Below are positions 7,441 to 17,900 of a DNA stretch of 45,598 nt, piece by piece (the first letter of the stretch is position 1; each line of letters opens with the position of its first letter). The position numbers were made by a program, and so were the translations under genes. Below the pieces are notes generated by a model. That model saw nothing but the letters and a program-made list of their open reading frames with translations, was not told the DNA's origin and did not search any database. The stretch spans positions 123,639 through 169,236 of the forward strand of contig JADGRH010000001.1 in NCBI GenBank assembly GCA_017881075.1, in the 5' to 3' direction. Source of the DNA: Minisyncoccota bacterium. Its GTDB lineage: Bacteria; Patescibacteriota; Minisyncoccia; Phycocordibacterales; CAJBRS01.

Positions 7441-9492
7441 CTACTCCACAAAGCGATAATCCAAAGTTCTCTTTTCCAGATCAGCGCCGGCGATTTTGAT
7501 TTTTACTTTGTCGCCAAGAGTATATTTCTTTTTGGTTTTTTGACCAACGATGGCATAATTTTTCTGGTCGAAAATGTAATAATCGTCAATTAAATCTCGC
7601 AGACGAACCATTCCTTCCGATCTTGTTGAAACTTCTTCCACATAGATACCCCAGTCGGTGACACCGGAGATAATGCCGTCGTAAATTTCTCCAATGTGCT
7701 CGCTCATGTATTCCACCTGTTTGTATTTAATAGATGAACGCTCGGCATCAGCGGCAGCAATTTCCCGACGCGTGGATTCGTCGGAGACTTTGTAGTAATA
7801 AGCCATTTGTTCAGGTGTGATATTTTTGCCCTGCAGCACATCATTCAGAATTCTGTGAACTAGAAGATCCGGATAACGGCGAATAGGGGAGGTAAAGTGA
7901 GTGTAATAATCGAAAGCCAAACCGAAGTGACCGATATTTTTAGTGGAATAAACTGCTTTGGCCATGGAGCGAATAGTGGCGGTTTTAATGAGCGATTCTT
8001 CCGCTTTTCCTTCTACTTGATTGAGTAGGGCCTGAATATCTTTTGGTGAGATATTTTTGTCAGAGATAGGTAATTCGTAGCCGAGCGCTTTTAGGAAAAT
8101 GGAGAGCTCGGCTATTTTTTCTTTGTCGGGAAGGTCGTGGATACGATAAATGCCGATATCTTTATTTTGATAATGGATCTTGGCTGATTTGTGAATGAAT
8201 TCGGCGACCTCCTTGTTGGCTAGGAGCATGAATTCTTCTACCAGTTTGTGTGTATCGAGTCGATCTTTTTTGATTACTTCAATTGGTTTTCCTTTTTCGT
8301 CGAGCACGAACTTTACTTCCGTTGTTTCAAAGTCAATCGCTCCGGATCCGATTTTCTTTTTTTTGAGGATTAAAGCGAGTTCATTTAAAGTATTCACTTC
8401 TTCGAAGTATTCTAATTGTACGTTCGTTCGGCCCTGCGCAAAAAACTTTTCGTCCGCTTTGGCGGAGTCAAGTTTTTTGTCTGCGGGCACTCTGCCACCC
8501 TTCAACCTGGCGCTATCTAGGACTCCCTGCGCTTCTTCATAACTGAAACGTTTGTCGGAGTGAATGACAGTTCTTCCAAACCAACGACTCTTTATTTCAG
8601 CCTTTTTAGTTATTTCAAAAACAGCGGAAAACGTTAGCTTGTCTTCGTTTGGGTTTAGACTGCATATGTCATTGGAAAGTACGTGGGGGAGCATGGGAAT
8701 AGTGCGATCCACAAGGTAGACGGAGAATCCGCGTTTCCTGGACTCTTTATCAAGGGCGCTACCAGGTCGGACATAATAAGAAACGTCGGCAATATGAATG
8801 CCGACTTCGAAATTGCCGTTTGGGAGTTTTTGAAAGGAAAGGGCATCGTCAAAATCCTTGGCGTCGACTGGGTCGATAGTGCAGGTGAAAACGTTTCGGA
8901 AATCACGCCGGCTTTGAATTTCCGCCGGCGTGATTTCCTTCTGATTCTTTTCAATATTCTCCGCTTCGCGAACCACCTCATCCGGAAAATCCGTATCAAA
9001 TCCTCTCTCGAGCACGATGGACTGCATCTCCACATCGTGCTCACCCTTTTTACCGATCACCTTCAAGACCTTACCCTCCGGACTCTTCTTTGAATCCTTC
9101 CAGGAAACAATAGTGGCCAAAACTTTTTCACCCACCTTGCCGCCAGCCGCTTTCTCCGCTGGAATAAAAATATCAATGTACATTTTGCGGTCATCAGCAT
9201 TCAGAAAAAAGTTTTGGCCAACTGCTTCAAGCGCGCCAACAAATTCTGTTTTGGTGCGCTTTTCGATCTTCAAGATCTCGCCCTGCAGCCGCCGTCCTTT
9301 TGATTTCGGGTGAACGGCCGCTTCCACCTCGTCCCCATTTAGAGCTGTATTCAGGAAGTTATTCTGGATCTCTAGATCATCTTCCTTAGGCTGTAGAACA
9401 TTTTTAATATACCCAACGCCCTTGGAATTAATACTAATGACTCCGCGAATTATCGATTTTGTCTGCTCGCTATGAAGTTTCTTCTTTGACAT
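7441..9492 (-). CDS. rnr: Ribonuclease R / RNase II family exoribonuclease
   Basis: TIDPVDAKDFDDALSFQKLPNGNFEVGIHIADVSYYVRPGS ... FTSPIRRYPDLLVHRIL, S1 domain at C-terminus; start reassigned to MSKKKLHSEQ (ORF track 9594 overlaps rpsP start). Confidence 0.93.
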   Translation of the reverse strand: MSKKKLHSEQTKSIIRGVISINSKGVGYIKNVLQPKEDDLEIQNNFLNTALNGDEVEAAVHPKSKGRRLQGEILKIEKRTKTEFVGALEAVGQNFFLNADDRKMYIDIFIPAEKAAGGKVGEKVLATIVSWKDSKKSPEGKVLKVIGKKGEHDVEMQSIVLERGFDTDFPDEVVREAENIEKNQKEITPAEIQSRRDFRNVFTCTIDPVDAKDFDDALSFQKLPNGNFEVGIHIADVSYYVRPGSALDKESRKRGFSVYLVDRTIPMLPHVLSNDICSLNPNEDKLTFSAVFEITKKAEIKSRWFGRTVIHSDKRFSYEEAQGVLDSARLKGGRVPADKKLDSAKADEKFFAQGRTNVQLEYFEEVNTLNELALILKKKKIGSGAIDFETTEVKFVLDEKGKPIEVIKKDRLDTHKLVEEFMLLANKEVAEFIHKSAKIHYQNKDIGIYRIHDLPDKEKIAELSIFLKALGYELPISDKNISPKDIQALLNQVEGKAEESLIKTATIRSMAKAVYSTKNIGHFGLAFDYYTHFTSPIRRYPDLLVHRILNDVLQGKNITPEQMAYYYKVSDESTRREIAAADAERSSIKYKQVEYMSEHIGEIYDGIISGVTDWGIYVEEVSTRSEGMVRLRDLIDDYYIFDQKNYAIVGQKTKKKYTLGDKVKIKIAGADLEKRTLDYRFVE

Positions 9493-9521
9493 TTTGTAAG
9501 ATGATGATACCATATCCCCAC

Positions 9522-9893
9522 ATGTTAAAAATTCGCTTACAACGAACGGGTAGAAAACACGAGCCGGCATTTCGGCTTGTTTTGACCGACTCAAAGAACA
9601 GTACTAAGAGTGGTAAAAGCCTGGAAGTACTCGGCTCTCATGATTTTCGGAAAGAAAATACAACCATACAAGCTGACAGAGTAAAATATTGGATGTCCAA
9701 AGGAGCTAAGCCAACCGATACCGTTCACAACCTACTCCTCAGCCAAAAAATTATTGAGGGCAAGAAAATAAACGTCCTACCAAAAAAGACTCCTCCTAAG
9801 AAGGAAGAGCCCGCACCAGTTGCCGAAACACCTGTTGCCGAAGCGGCAACACCTGAACCAGCCCCAGAGTCAGAACCGGCTCCGGAAGTCTAA
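9522..9893 (+). CDS. rpsP: 30S ribosomal protein S16 with an Ala/Pro/Glu-rich C-terminal tail
   Basis: MLKIRLQRTGRKHEPAFRLVLTDSKNSTKSGKSLEVLGSHD; start trimmed from the ORF-track start at 9459. Confidence 0.93.
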   Translation: MLKIRLQRTGRKHEPAFRLVLTDSKNSTKSGKSLEVLGSHDFRKENTTIQADRVKYWMSKGAKPTDTVHNLLLSQKIIEGKKINVLPKKTPPKKEEPAPVAETPVAEAATPEPAPESEPAPEV

Positions 9894-9993
9894 TATTTGA
9901 CGTCAAAACTCTAAACTAATATACTTGCTTCATCCGTGCGATTCGCACTGGTCGAATTTCGTAGAGTTTTAAAAATACATATATACCAAAATA

Positions 9994-10326
9994 ATGAACG
10001 ATCAAGACACACAATTTCTGGACTTCGTTATTAAATCTTTGGTGGACAATCAGGGCGCTGTAAAGATCACCCGAACGGTTGATGAAATGGGCGTACTGAT
10101 GACACTAACTGTTGATCCCGTCGATATGGGCAAGGTTATTGGCAGACAAGGAAATACCGCCAAGGCCATCCGCACCCTTTTACGAGTGGTCGGGATGAAG
10201 AATAACGCTCGGGTCAACCTAAAGATTGAAGAGCCTGAGGGAAGTACGAGACCGGAAGGAGGAATGAGAAAAGAACAAAACGCCACAAAGACGGTTGACG
10301 AAGTGATGGACGATCTTAAGATTTAG
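9994..10326 (+). CDS. khpA: KH-domain RNA-binding protein (KhpA/YlqC type)
   Basis: DPVDMGKVIGRQGNTAKAIRTLLRVV, located between rpsP and trmD. Confidence 0.85.
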   Translation: MNDQDTQFLDFVIKSLVDNQGAVKITRTVDEMGVLMTLTVDPVDMGKVIGRQGNTAKAIRTLLRVVGMKNNARVNLKIEEPEGSTRPEGGMRKEQNATKTVDEVMDDLKI

Positions 10327-10991
10327 TGGTTTTTCACATCATTACCTTATTTCCCGGAGTTTTTGATTCATACATCAATGAGTCCATCTTAAAACGTGCT
10401 CAAAAGAACAAAAAGTTAAAATTTAAATTCTATAATCCCCGCGATTACGTGAAGGTGGTTGGAGCCCAGAAAGGGAAAGAGAAACCCTATCTGCGAGTGG
10501 ATAATAAACCTTACGGAGGAGGACCGGGAATGGTGATGCAGGCCTTGCCGGTGATAAAGGCAATTGAGGCTGCAATCAAGCATTCAAATAAAAAAAGAAA
10601 GATTATCTTTCTTTCTCCAAATGGCAAACAATTCAATACCTCTTATGCTAAAACCGTAGTCAAAAAATATTCCGACATTATTATCATTTGTGGTCATTAC
10701 GAAGGAGTGGATGCTCGGGTAAAGAAGATTTTCAAAGCTGAAGAAGTTTCCATTGGTCCCTACACCCTAACCGGCGGGGAATTGCCCGCCATGATCATGA
10801 TCGACTCAATGGCTCGCCAGATCGAAGGAGTCCTCGGTAACTTCGACTCCCTGGAAGAATCCCGCGCCGCGAGCTCGGATACCTACACCCGTCCGGCTGT
10901 TCTGAAATACAAAGGCAAAAACTACAAGGTGCCCAAAGTTCTTCTTTCAGGAAATCACCGAGATATAGAGGAATGGCGGAGGAAGAAATAG
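10326..10991 (+). CDS. trmD: tRNA (guanine-N1)-methyltransferase (GTG start)
   Basis: FHIITLFPGVFDSYINESILKRA ... DNKPYGGGPGMVM ... CGHYEGVDARV ... GPYTLTGGELPAMIMIDSMARQI. Confidence 0.96.
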   Translation: MVFHIITLFPGVFDSYINESILKRAQKNKKLKFKFYNPRDYVKVVGAQKGKEKPYLRVDNKPYGGGPGMVMQALPVIKAIEAAIKHSNKKRKIIFLSPNGKQFNTSYAKTVVKKYSDIIIICGHYEGVDARVKKIFKAEEVSIGPYTLTGGELPAMIMIDSMARQIEGVLGNFDSLEESRAASSDTYTRPAVLKYKGKNYKVPKVLLSGNHRDIEEWRRKK

Positions 10992-10992
10992 C

Positions 10993-11036
10993 TTGACATT
11001 ATTTCTACATACTATAATATAGTACTATTATATAGT
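10993..11036 (+). promoter_or_regulatory. Promoter region and 26-bp imperfect palindrome (putative antitoxin operator)
   Basis: TTGACA 10993-10998, TATAAT 11013-11018 (14-bp spacer); ACTATAATATAGTACTATTATATAGT 11011-11036 is 22/26 self-complementary. Confidence 0.6.
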
Positions 11037-11050
11037 AAATAATTATATTT

Positions 11051-11269
11051 ATGACCACCATATCAATTCCACTCAACAATGAGCTAAACGAATATGTCGA
11101 CGAACAAGTCCGGCTAGGAAAGGCCTCAAGCAAGGCCGAGCTCATTCGTCGAGCCATCGTCAAGTTCAAGGAAGACGATTTCATCCACACCATTTTAAAA
11201 GCTAAGCAGGAGATCAAGGAGGGGAAGGCTCTTGAAGGCAATTTAGATGATTTAGCAAAGGGTTTTTAA
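11051..11269 (+). CDS. Ribbon-helix-helix (CopG/ParD-like) antitoxin
   Basis: TTISIPLNNELNEYVDEQVRLGKASSKAELIRRAIVKFKE; followed by a RelE/ParE-like toxin. Confidence 0.82.
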   Translation: MTTISIPLNNELNEYVDEQVRLGKASSKAELIRRAIVKFKEDDFIHTILKAKQEIKEGKALEGNLDDLAKGF

Positions 11270-11281
11270 TATTCAAATTTC

Positions 11282-11542
11282 GTGATAAATATTCGCTATG
11301 CTCCGACATTTGTTCGGATGTATAAAAAAATAGACGATAACCTTCAACATGAAGTAAAAGAGAAGATTGAGCTATTTAAAGATAAGAAAAACCACGAATC
11401 TCTAAAGGTTCATAAACTGAAAATACCCGAAAATACGTACTCTTTTCGAGTGAACTATAAGATTAGAGTTGTTTTTGAATATGAGGATAAGGAAAACACA
11501 GTAAACTTATTGTATATAGGAGGCCATGATGAGGTGTATTAG
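11282..11542 (+). CDS. RelE/ParE-type toxin (GTG start)
   Basis: YAPTFVRMYKKIDDNLQHEVKEKIELFKDKKNHESLKVHKLK ... YSFRVNYKIRVVFEYEDKENTVNLLYIGGHDEVY. Confidence 0.82.
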   Translation: MINIRYAPTFVRMYKKIDDNLQHEVKEKIELFKDKKNHESLKVHKLKIPENTYSFRVNYKIRVVFEYEDKENTVNLLYIGGHDEVY

Positions 11543-11547
11543 ACTGC

Positions 11548-11577
11548 TTGACAGTGGAAAGCCCCCTCTGCTATACT
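11548..11577 (+). promoter_or_regulatory. Promoter upstream of rpoB: TTGACA-N18-TATACT
   Basis: TTGACA 11548-11553; TATACT 11572-11577; followed by a ~145-nt leader. Confidence 0.65.
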
Positions 11578-11727
11578 CTCCTTACTGATTGAGTTACGGG
11601 GGATTCTAAGAAGTTACAATTTAACACTTACAAAAAGTGCCAAGGAGAGAAAGGCACTCGGTAATTCTCGCACTGCGAGAAGATTTTTGTTTCTATATTA
11701 AATTTTTTAATTAAAAATCAACCCCCA

Positions 11728-14700
11728 ATGATCAAAGAGAAAAAATATTTTAATAAGTTTAAGAAGCCTCTCATTGACCTTCCTAATTTAGTAGACGCCC
11801 AAACTTTCTCCTTTAATTGGCTACTTGAAACGGGTATGAAGGAAATCTTTGCCGAGTTTTCTTCAATCAAAGATTATTCCGAAAAGAAATTTGAACTTGA
11901 TTTTACCGGTTTTGAATTAAGCGAGCCGAAATACGACGAATTTTATGCTAAAGAGAATCGCATCTCTTATGAGGCACCACTAAAGGTGACAGTGCGATTA
12001 AAGAATAAGGTACTCGGCAGTGATAAAGAGCAAGAGATCTTTATGGCTGATTTTCCGATCATGACCAATCATGGCACTTTCATTATCAATGGTATTGAAA
12101 GAGTCATCGTTCCCCAATTAGCCCGATCATTTGGGGTATTTTTTACTTCACAGGAATTGAAAGGACGAGTATTCTTTGGTGCCAAGATCATTCCTTCTCG
12201 TGGGGCCTGGGTAGAAATTGAAAGCGATCCTGACGGCGCCATTTATGTTCGTATTGACCGTAAGAGAAAGTTTCCGGTTACTTCACTCCTCCGAGTTTTC
12301 GGTGCCATCGATGACACATCCATCAAGGCACTATTTAAAAATAACCAATTTGCCACTCCTTTAATTGAAACAAGTTTGGTTAAGGATCACGCCAAGACCC
12401 AGGAAGATTCTTTCATTGAAATTCACAAGCGATTGCGCGACGGCGATCTTGCCACTGTTGAGAACGCCAAGGAGTTCATTAAATCTATTTTTGGTGCTGA
12501 GCGATACGATCTTTCAAAAGTGGGCCGCTTCCGCTTTAACAAACGTTTTGATAAGAGTATGACTGAAAAAGATCTGGAGAAAAGAGTGGTAACTCTGGAG
12601 GATATTGTCACCATTATTTCTCACATCATTGATTTGAATAATAATATTTCCGCCACTGCCGATGATATTGACCACCTGGGTTCTCGACGAGTCAGATATG
12701 TCGGAGAATTGCTTCAGCAGAAAATTCGAGTGGGTATGTCGCAGATCAAACGAAACATTCAGAACAGAATGTCTACCATTGATACCGATGCCGCCATGCC
12801 TGTTCAATTCATCTCCCCGCGCCCCCTTCAAGCTCGTATCAAGGAATTTTTCACTACCAACCAGCTCTCCCAATTCATGCAGCAGGAAAATGTTTTGAAT
12901 GAGCTGGAACATTTGCGCACAATTTCTGCTCTTGGCCCGGGAGGTTTAACTCGCGAACGAGCCGGATTTGAAGTTCGTGACGTTCATCCTTCTCACTACG
13001 GCCGTATCTGTCCTATCCACACCCCAGAAGGTCCGAATATCGGATTGGTCCTTCACCTTTCCGTCTACGCCAAGATCAACGATTTCGGCATGATCGAAAC
13101 TCCTTATATGAAAGTAAAAGACGGAAAGATCACTAACGAGATCAAATATCTAAATGCTCTGGAAGAAGAGGGTTCAGTCATCACCCATGCTGTTACTCCT
13201 TACGACAAAGATGGCCATTTAACCAATGAGATGGTAGAAGTTCGAATGAAAGGCAAGCCGGGTGAAGTTCACCGAAATGAGGTCAATTATATGGATGTGG
13301 CTTCAAATCAAGCCTTCTCCATTGCCACCAGCATGATCCCATTCCTCAATCACGACGATGCCAACCGAGCACTGATGGGTTCAAACATGCAGAAACAAGC
13401 CACTCCCTGCATCGTGCCGGAAGCACCGATCGTTGCCACCGGTATCGAAGAGAGAGCGGCCAAAGATACAGGGCGTATCATCATGGCGCCGGAAGATGGT
13501 CACATCAAGGCAGTGGATGCGGAAAAGATCGTTTTCAAGAACAACAAAGGCAAAGAAAAAATCTTTCCTCTGGTGCGCTTTTCCCGAACCAATCAATTCA
13601 CTGCTTTTCATCAGCGACCAATTGTTTCTTTGGATCAGAAAGTAAAAAAAGGTCAGGTGTTGGCTGATACCTCCACTACCGCAAACGGTCAGATCGCTCT
13701 CGGCCAGAATATTCTAGTGGCCTTTATGTCATGGTCTGGTGCCAACTACGAAGACGCCATCATCATTTCCGAAAGATTGGTCAAAGAGTCAAAATTTGCC
13801 AGCATTCATATTGAAGAATTTATTGTCAGCGTTCGCGACACCAAGCTCGGACCGGAGATTACTACTCATGACATTCCAAACGTTGGTGAGGCTCGACTGC
13901 GTAATCTTGATGAAGATGGGATTATTCGCATCGGCGCGGAAGTGCGACCGGGCGACATCATTGTAGGCAAGATCACTCCAAAAGGGGAGACGCAACTGAC
14001 TCCGGAAGAAAGATTGTTGCGATCCATTTTCGGAGAGAAGTCTCGTGATGTTAAAGATACATCAAAACGAATTGAGAACGGCAAACGTGGACGAGTTATT
14101 AATGTCAAAGTTTTTTCTCGTGAGCGAGGCGATAAACTTGAGTCCGGCGTTATCAAGAAAATTCACATTGAAGTGGCCCAGCTTCGCAGTGTCTCCGTCG
14201 GAGATAAACTGGCTGGTCGCCACGGAAACAAGGGAGTTATTTCCAGAATCCTACCGGAAGAAGACATGCCTTACATGGCGAACGGCACGCCGGTTGACAT
14301 CATCCTTACCCCGCTCGGTGTGCCGAGCCGAATGAACCTCGGACAAATCCTTGAGCTTCATCTTGGAATGGCCGCCAACACTTTAAATTATCAGGCCATT
14401 GTTCCGGCTTTCGGTGGGGCCACTGACGTTGAAATAAAAGAGGAATTGGTAAAGGCTGGATTCCAAAGTAATGGAAAGATGCAACTTTATGATGGCCGCA
14501 CTGGCGAAGGATTTCATCAGGAAATCGCTGTGGGTTACATGTATATTTTGAAACTTCATCATATGGTAGAAGACAAAATTCACATGCGATCCATCGGTCC
14601 GTACTCTCTCATCACCCAGCAGCCACTCGGCGGTAAGGCTCAAGGTGGAGGACAGCGATTCGGAGAAATGGAAGTTTGGGCATTACTTGGTCATGGAGCG

Positions 14701-14901
14701 TCACACACCTTGCGTGAAGTTCTTACCATCAAATCCGACGACATTATAGGACGAAGTGCCGCATTTGATTCCATTGTTAAAGGCGAAGAGATTAGTCCGC
14801 CTAATGTGCCCGCATCATTTAATGTTTTACTTCACAATTTACGAGGCCTTTCTTTGGATGTCGACCTTGAGAAGAATAGCGATAACGTCGGAGACGAATA
14901 A
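11728..14901 (+). CDS. rpoB: DNA-directed RNA polymerase subunit beta
   Basis: HYGRICPIHTPEGPNIGLV; GDKLAGRHGNKGVISRILPEEDMPYMANGTPVDIILTPLGVPSRMNLGQILE. Confidence 0.98.
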   Translation: MIKEKKYFNKFKKPLIDLPNLVDAQTFSFNWLLETGMKEIFAEFSSIKDYSEKKFELDFTGFELSEPKYDEFYAKENRISYEAPLKVTVRLKNKVLGSDKEQEIFMADFPIMTNHGTFIINGIERVIVPQLARSFGVFFTSQELKGRVFFGAKIIPSRGAWVEIESDPDGAIYVRIDRKRKFPVTSLLRVFGAIDDTSIKALFKNNQFATPLIETSLVKDHAKTQEDSFIEIHKRLRDGDLATVENAKEFIKSIFGAERYDLSKVGRFRFNKRFDKSMTEKDLEKRVVTLEDIVTIISHIIDLNNNISATADDIDHLGSRRVRYVGELLQQKIRVGMSQIKRNIQNRMSTIDTDAAMPVQFISPRPLQARIKEFFTTNQLSQFMQQENVLNELEHLRTISALGPGGLTRERAGFEVRDVHPSHYGRICPIHTPEGPNIGLVLHLSVYAKINDFGMIETPYMKVKDGKITNEIKYLNALEEEGSVITHAVTPYDKDGHLTNEMVEVRMKGKPGEVHRNEVNYMDVASNQAFSIATSMIPFLNHDDANRALMGSNMQKQATPCIVPEAPIVATGIEERAAKDTGRIIMAPEDGHIKAVDAEKIVFKNNKGKEKIFPLVRFSRTNQFTAFHQRPIVSLDQKVKKGQVLADTSTTANGQIALGQNILVAFMSWSGANYEDAIIISERLVKESKFASIHIEEFIVSVRDTKLGPEITTHDIPNVGEARLRNLDEDGIIRIGAEVRPGDIIVGKITPKGETQLTPEERLLRSIFGEKSRDVKDTSKRIENGKRGRVINVKVFSRERGDKLESGVIKKIHIEVAQLRSVSVGDKLAGRHGNKGVISRILPEEDMPYMANGTPVDIILTPLGVPSRMNLGQILELHLGMAANTLNYQAIVPAFGGATDVEIKEELVKAGFQSNGKMQLYDGRTGEGFHQEIAVGYMYILKLHHMVEDKIHMRSIGPYSLITQQPLGGKAQGGGQRFGEMEVWALLGHGASHTLREVLTIKSDDIIGRSAAFDSIVKGEEISPPNVPASFNVLLHNLRGLSLDVDLEKNSDNVGDE

Positions 14902-14912
14902 AAATAAATATC

Positions 14913-17900
14913 ATGCAAAGATATCCATCAATTAAATATAAACATCAAGATGCTAGTGTCAATGACTTTGACGCTATTTCCATTCGCATCGCTTCACCCG
15001 AAAAGATTAAGGAATGGTCATACGGAGAAGTGTTGAAGCCGGAAACGATGAATTATCGAACCCAGCGCAGTGAAAAGAACGGTCTTTTTGACGAGAAGAT
15101 CTTCGGACCGGACAAAGATTACGAATGTTACTGTGGTAAATATCGAGGTATTCGCTACAAGGGTATTATTTGTGAGAAGTGTGGGGTGGAAATTACCCGC
15201 TCTATTGTTCGACGTGAGCGAATGGGTCACATTGAGTTATCTACCCCGGTCTCACACATTTGGTTTTTGAGAAGTCTTCCTTCACGAATTGGTTTAATTC
15301 TCGGTATGAGTAACGTTGACCTGGAAAAGGTTATTTACTTTGCCGGTTATCTTATTACTAAGGTCAATCAGGCCGAAAAGACCAAATTGCTGAAAGATCT
15401 TGATGCCGAATACAAGACAAAAATCAAAGCCTTAAATGACGAAAAGACTAAACAGGCAGTAAGCGATTTATTACTTAATGCCAAAGAAGATATTGAAAGC
15501 ATTGAAATTGGTCAAGTGCTTGACGAGATTGCTTATCATAAGTTTTCTCTCAAATATGGAGCGACTTTTGAGGCTGGTATTGGTGCCGAGGCTATCTTCA
15601 ACATTCTGAAAGTCCTGGATCTGAAAAAACTTTACGAAAGTCTGGAAAAGGAATTGGAAAATGTCGCCTCGGCGGAGAAAGATAAAATGCTGAAGAGACT
15701 TTCTCTGATTCAGGCTATGGCGGCTAGCAACATCCGGCCTGAATGGATGTTTCTTACTCGTATTCCAGTTATTCCGGCTGCCTTACGGCCGATGGTACCG
15801 CTCGATGGCGGCCGTCATGCTACCTCCGACGTCAACGATCTCTATCGCCGGGTAATCAATCGAAACAATCGTCTGAAAAAACTGAAGGAGATCAACGCTC
15901 CGGACGTCATCCTCCGAAACGAGAAAAGAATCTTACAGGAAGCGGTAGATTCATTGATTGATAATTCCATTCGACACGGCAATACCTTATTTGCTGGAGT
16001 CAATCAGGCACAACGGAGACCGCTTAAATCTATTTCCGATAATCTGAAAGGTAAGCGTGGTCTCTTTCGTCAGAACCTCCTTGGTAAGCGAGTAGATTAC
16101 TCCGGCCGATCGGTGATTGTTGTCGGTCCGGAGTTGGAATTGCATCAATGTGGTTTGCCTAAGCACATGGCTCTGGAACTTTTTCGGCCGTTCGTCATTT
16201 CTAGACTTTTGGATCAAGAATTGGCTTTCAATATTCGAGGAGCTTCACGCCTGATTGACGACGGTATTCCAGAAGTTTGGGCCATTCTTGAGGAAGTGAT
16301 TGCTGATAAATATGTTTTGCTTAACCGAGCTCCAACTCTTCACCGACTGGGTATTCAGGCTTTTAAGCCAGTATTGATTGAAGGTAATGCCATTCAAGTG
16401 CACCCTTTGGTCTGTTCTGCTTTCAACGCCGACTTCGACGGAGACATGATGGCTGTTCACGTACCTCTAAGTAAAGAGGCCCAGATGGAAGCCCGCACCA
16501 TCATGGCCGCCGACAAGAATATTTTGAAACCGGGAAGCGGCGAACCAACCGTTACCGCTAAACTTTTGGACGTCGTTCTCGGCTGTTACTGGGTCACTAA
16601 AATTATCGTTGGCGATAAAGGTGAAGGGAAAGTCTTTGAAAGTCCTTCAAGCGCCCTGGCTGCCCACGAATTTGATCAGGTTTCATACCGCGCTCTCATT
16701 AAGGTTCTGCCTGGAACAAGTGAAAAATACAAACAATTCAAAGGTCAATTGTTCGAAACAACAGTAGGTCGCCTTCTTTTTAACCTCATTTTGCCGGAAG
16801 ACTACCCTTATCAGAATAAAGAAATAGAAAAGAAAAGCATGGGTGTTTTGGTGAACGATCTAATTAATAAATATGGCATTGAATCAGTGCCGCCGATTTT
16901 AGATAAGATTAAAACATTTGGCTTCAAATATGTCACAACCAGTGGCGTCACCTGGGGTATTGATGATATTAAGATTCCTGAAGGCAAAAAGCCTGTCATT
17001 GAGGCTGCTAAGAAACGTTCCGATGAAATTACCATTCAATACAACGAAGGTCTGCTTTCTGAAGAAGAGAAGATTCGAAAGAATATTGAAATTTGGCAGG
17101 GAGCCAAGGGAGAAATTGAAAAGTTGATCCCAGCTACTTTGGATGAGAACGGTTCAGTACACGACATGGTTCTCTCTGGCGCTCGAGGTTCGCTTTCTCA
17201 AATCACCCAGATGGCCGGTATGAAAGGTCTAATCCAAAATTCGGCCGGAGACATTATTGAATCACCCATCCTTTCATCTAGTAAAGAAGGGTTAACTCCG
17301 ATTGAATATTTCATTACTACTCACGGTGCCAGAAAAGGTCTCACAGATACTGCTCTAAATACTGCCAAGGCCGGATATCTCACTCGTAAACTTTTCGTAG
17401 TGGCTCAAAATGTCATTATCACCGAAGATGACTGCAAAACTAAAGAAAGCATCATAATCAGAAAAGGTACTGCCTCTGGTATTGAGGTGGGCCTCTCTAA
17501 AAACATTCGTGGTCGAGTCTTGGCTGAAGAGGTGATGAAGAAAAATAGCAAGGTCACTCTATTTGAGAGAAATCACTTACTTTCCAAAGAGGATGCGGAC
17601 GAGATTGAAAAAAATGGAGTTGAAGAAGTAGTTGTTCGCTCACCCCTTACTTGTAAAACTTTGGAGGGCATCTGTCGAGAGTGTTATGGACTGGACTTGG
17701 GTAAGAACAAGTTGGTAGATCTCGGTGAAGCGGTGGGCACAGTAGCCGCTCAAGCTATCGGCGAGCCAGGCACCCAGCTGACTATGCGTACCTTCCACGC
17801 CGGAGGTACCGCCTCCGCCGGAGGAGATATTACTCAAGGTTTGCCCCGAGTGGAAGAGGTCTTTGAAAAACGCAAGCCTAAAAATCCAGCCCTTATCAGT

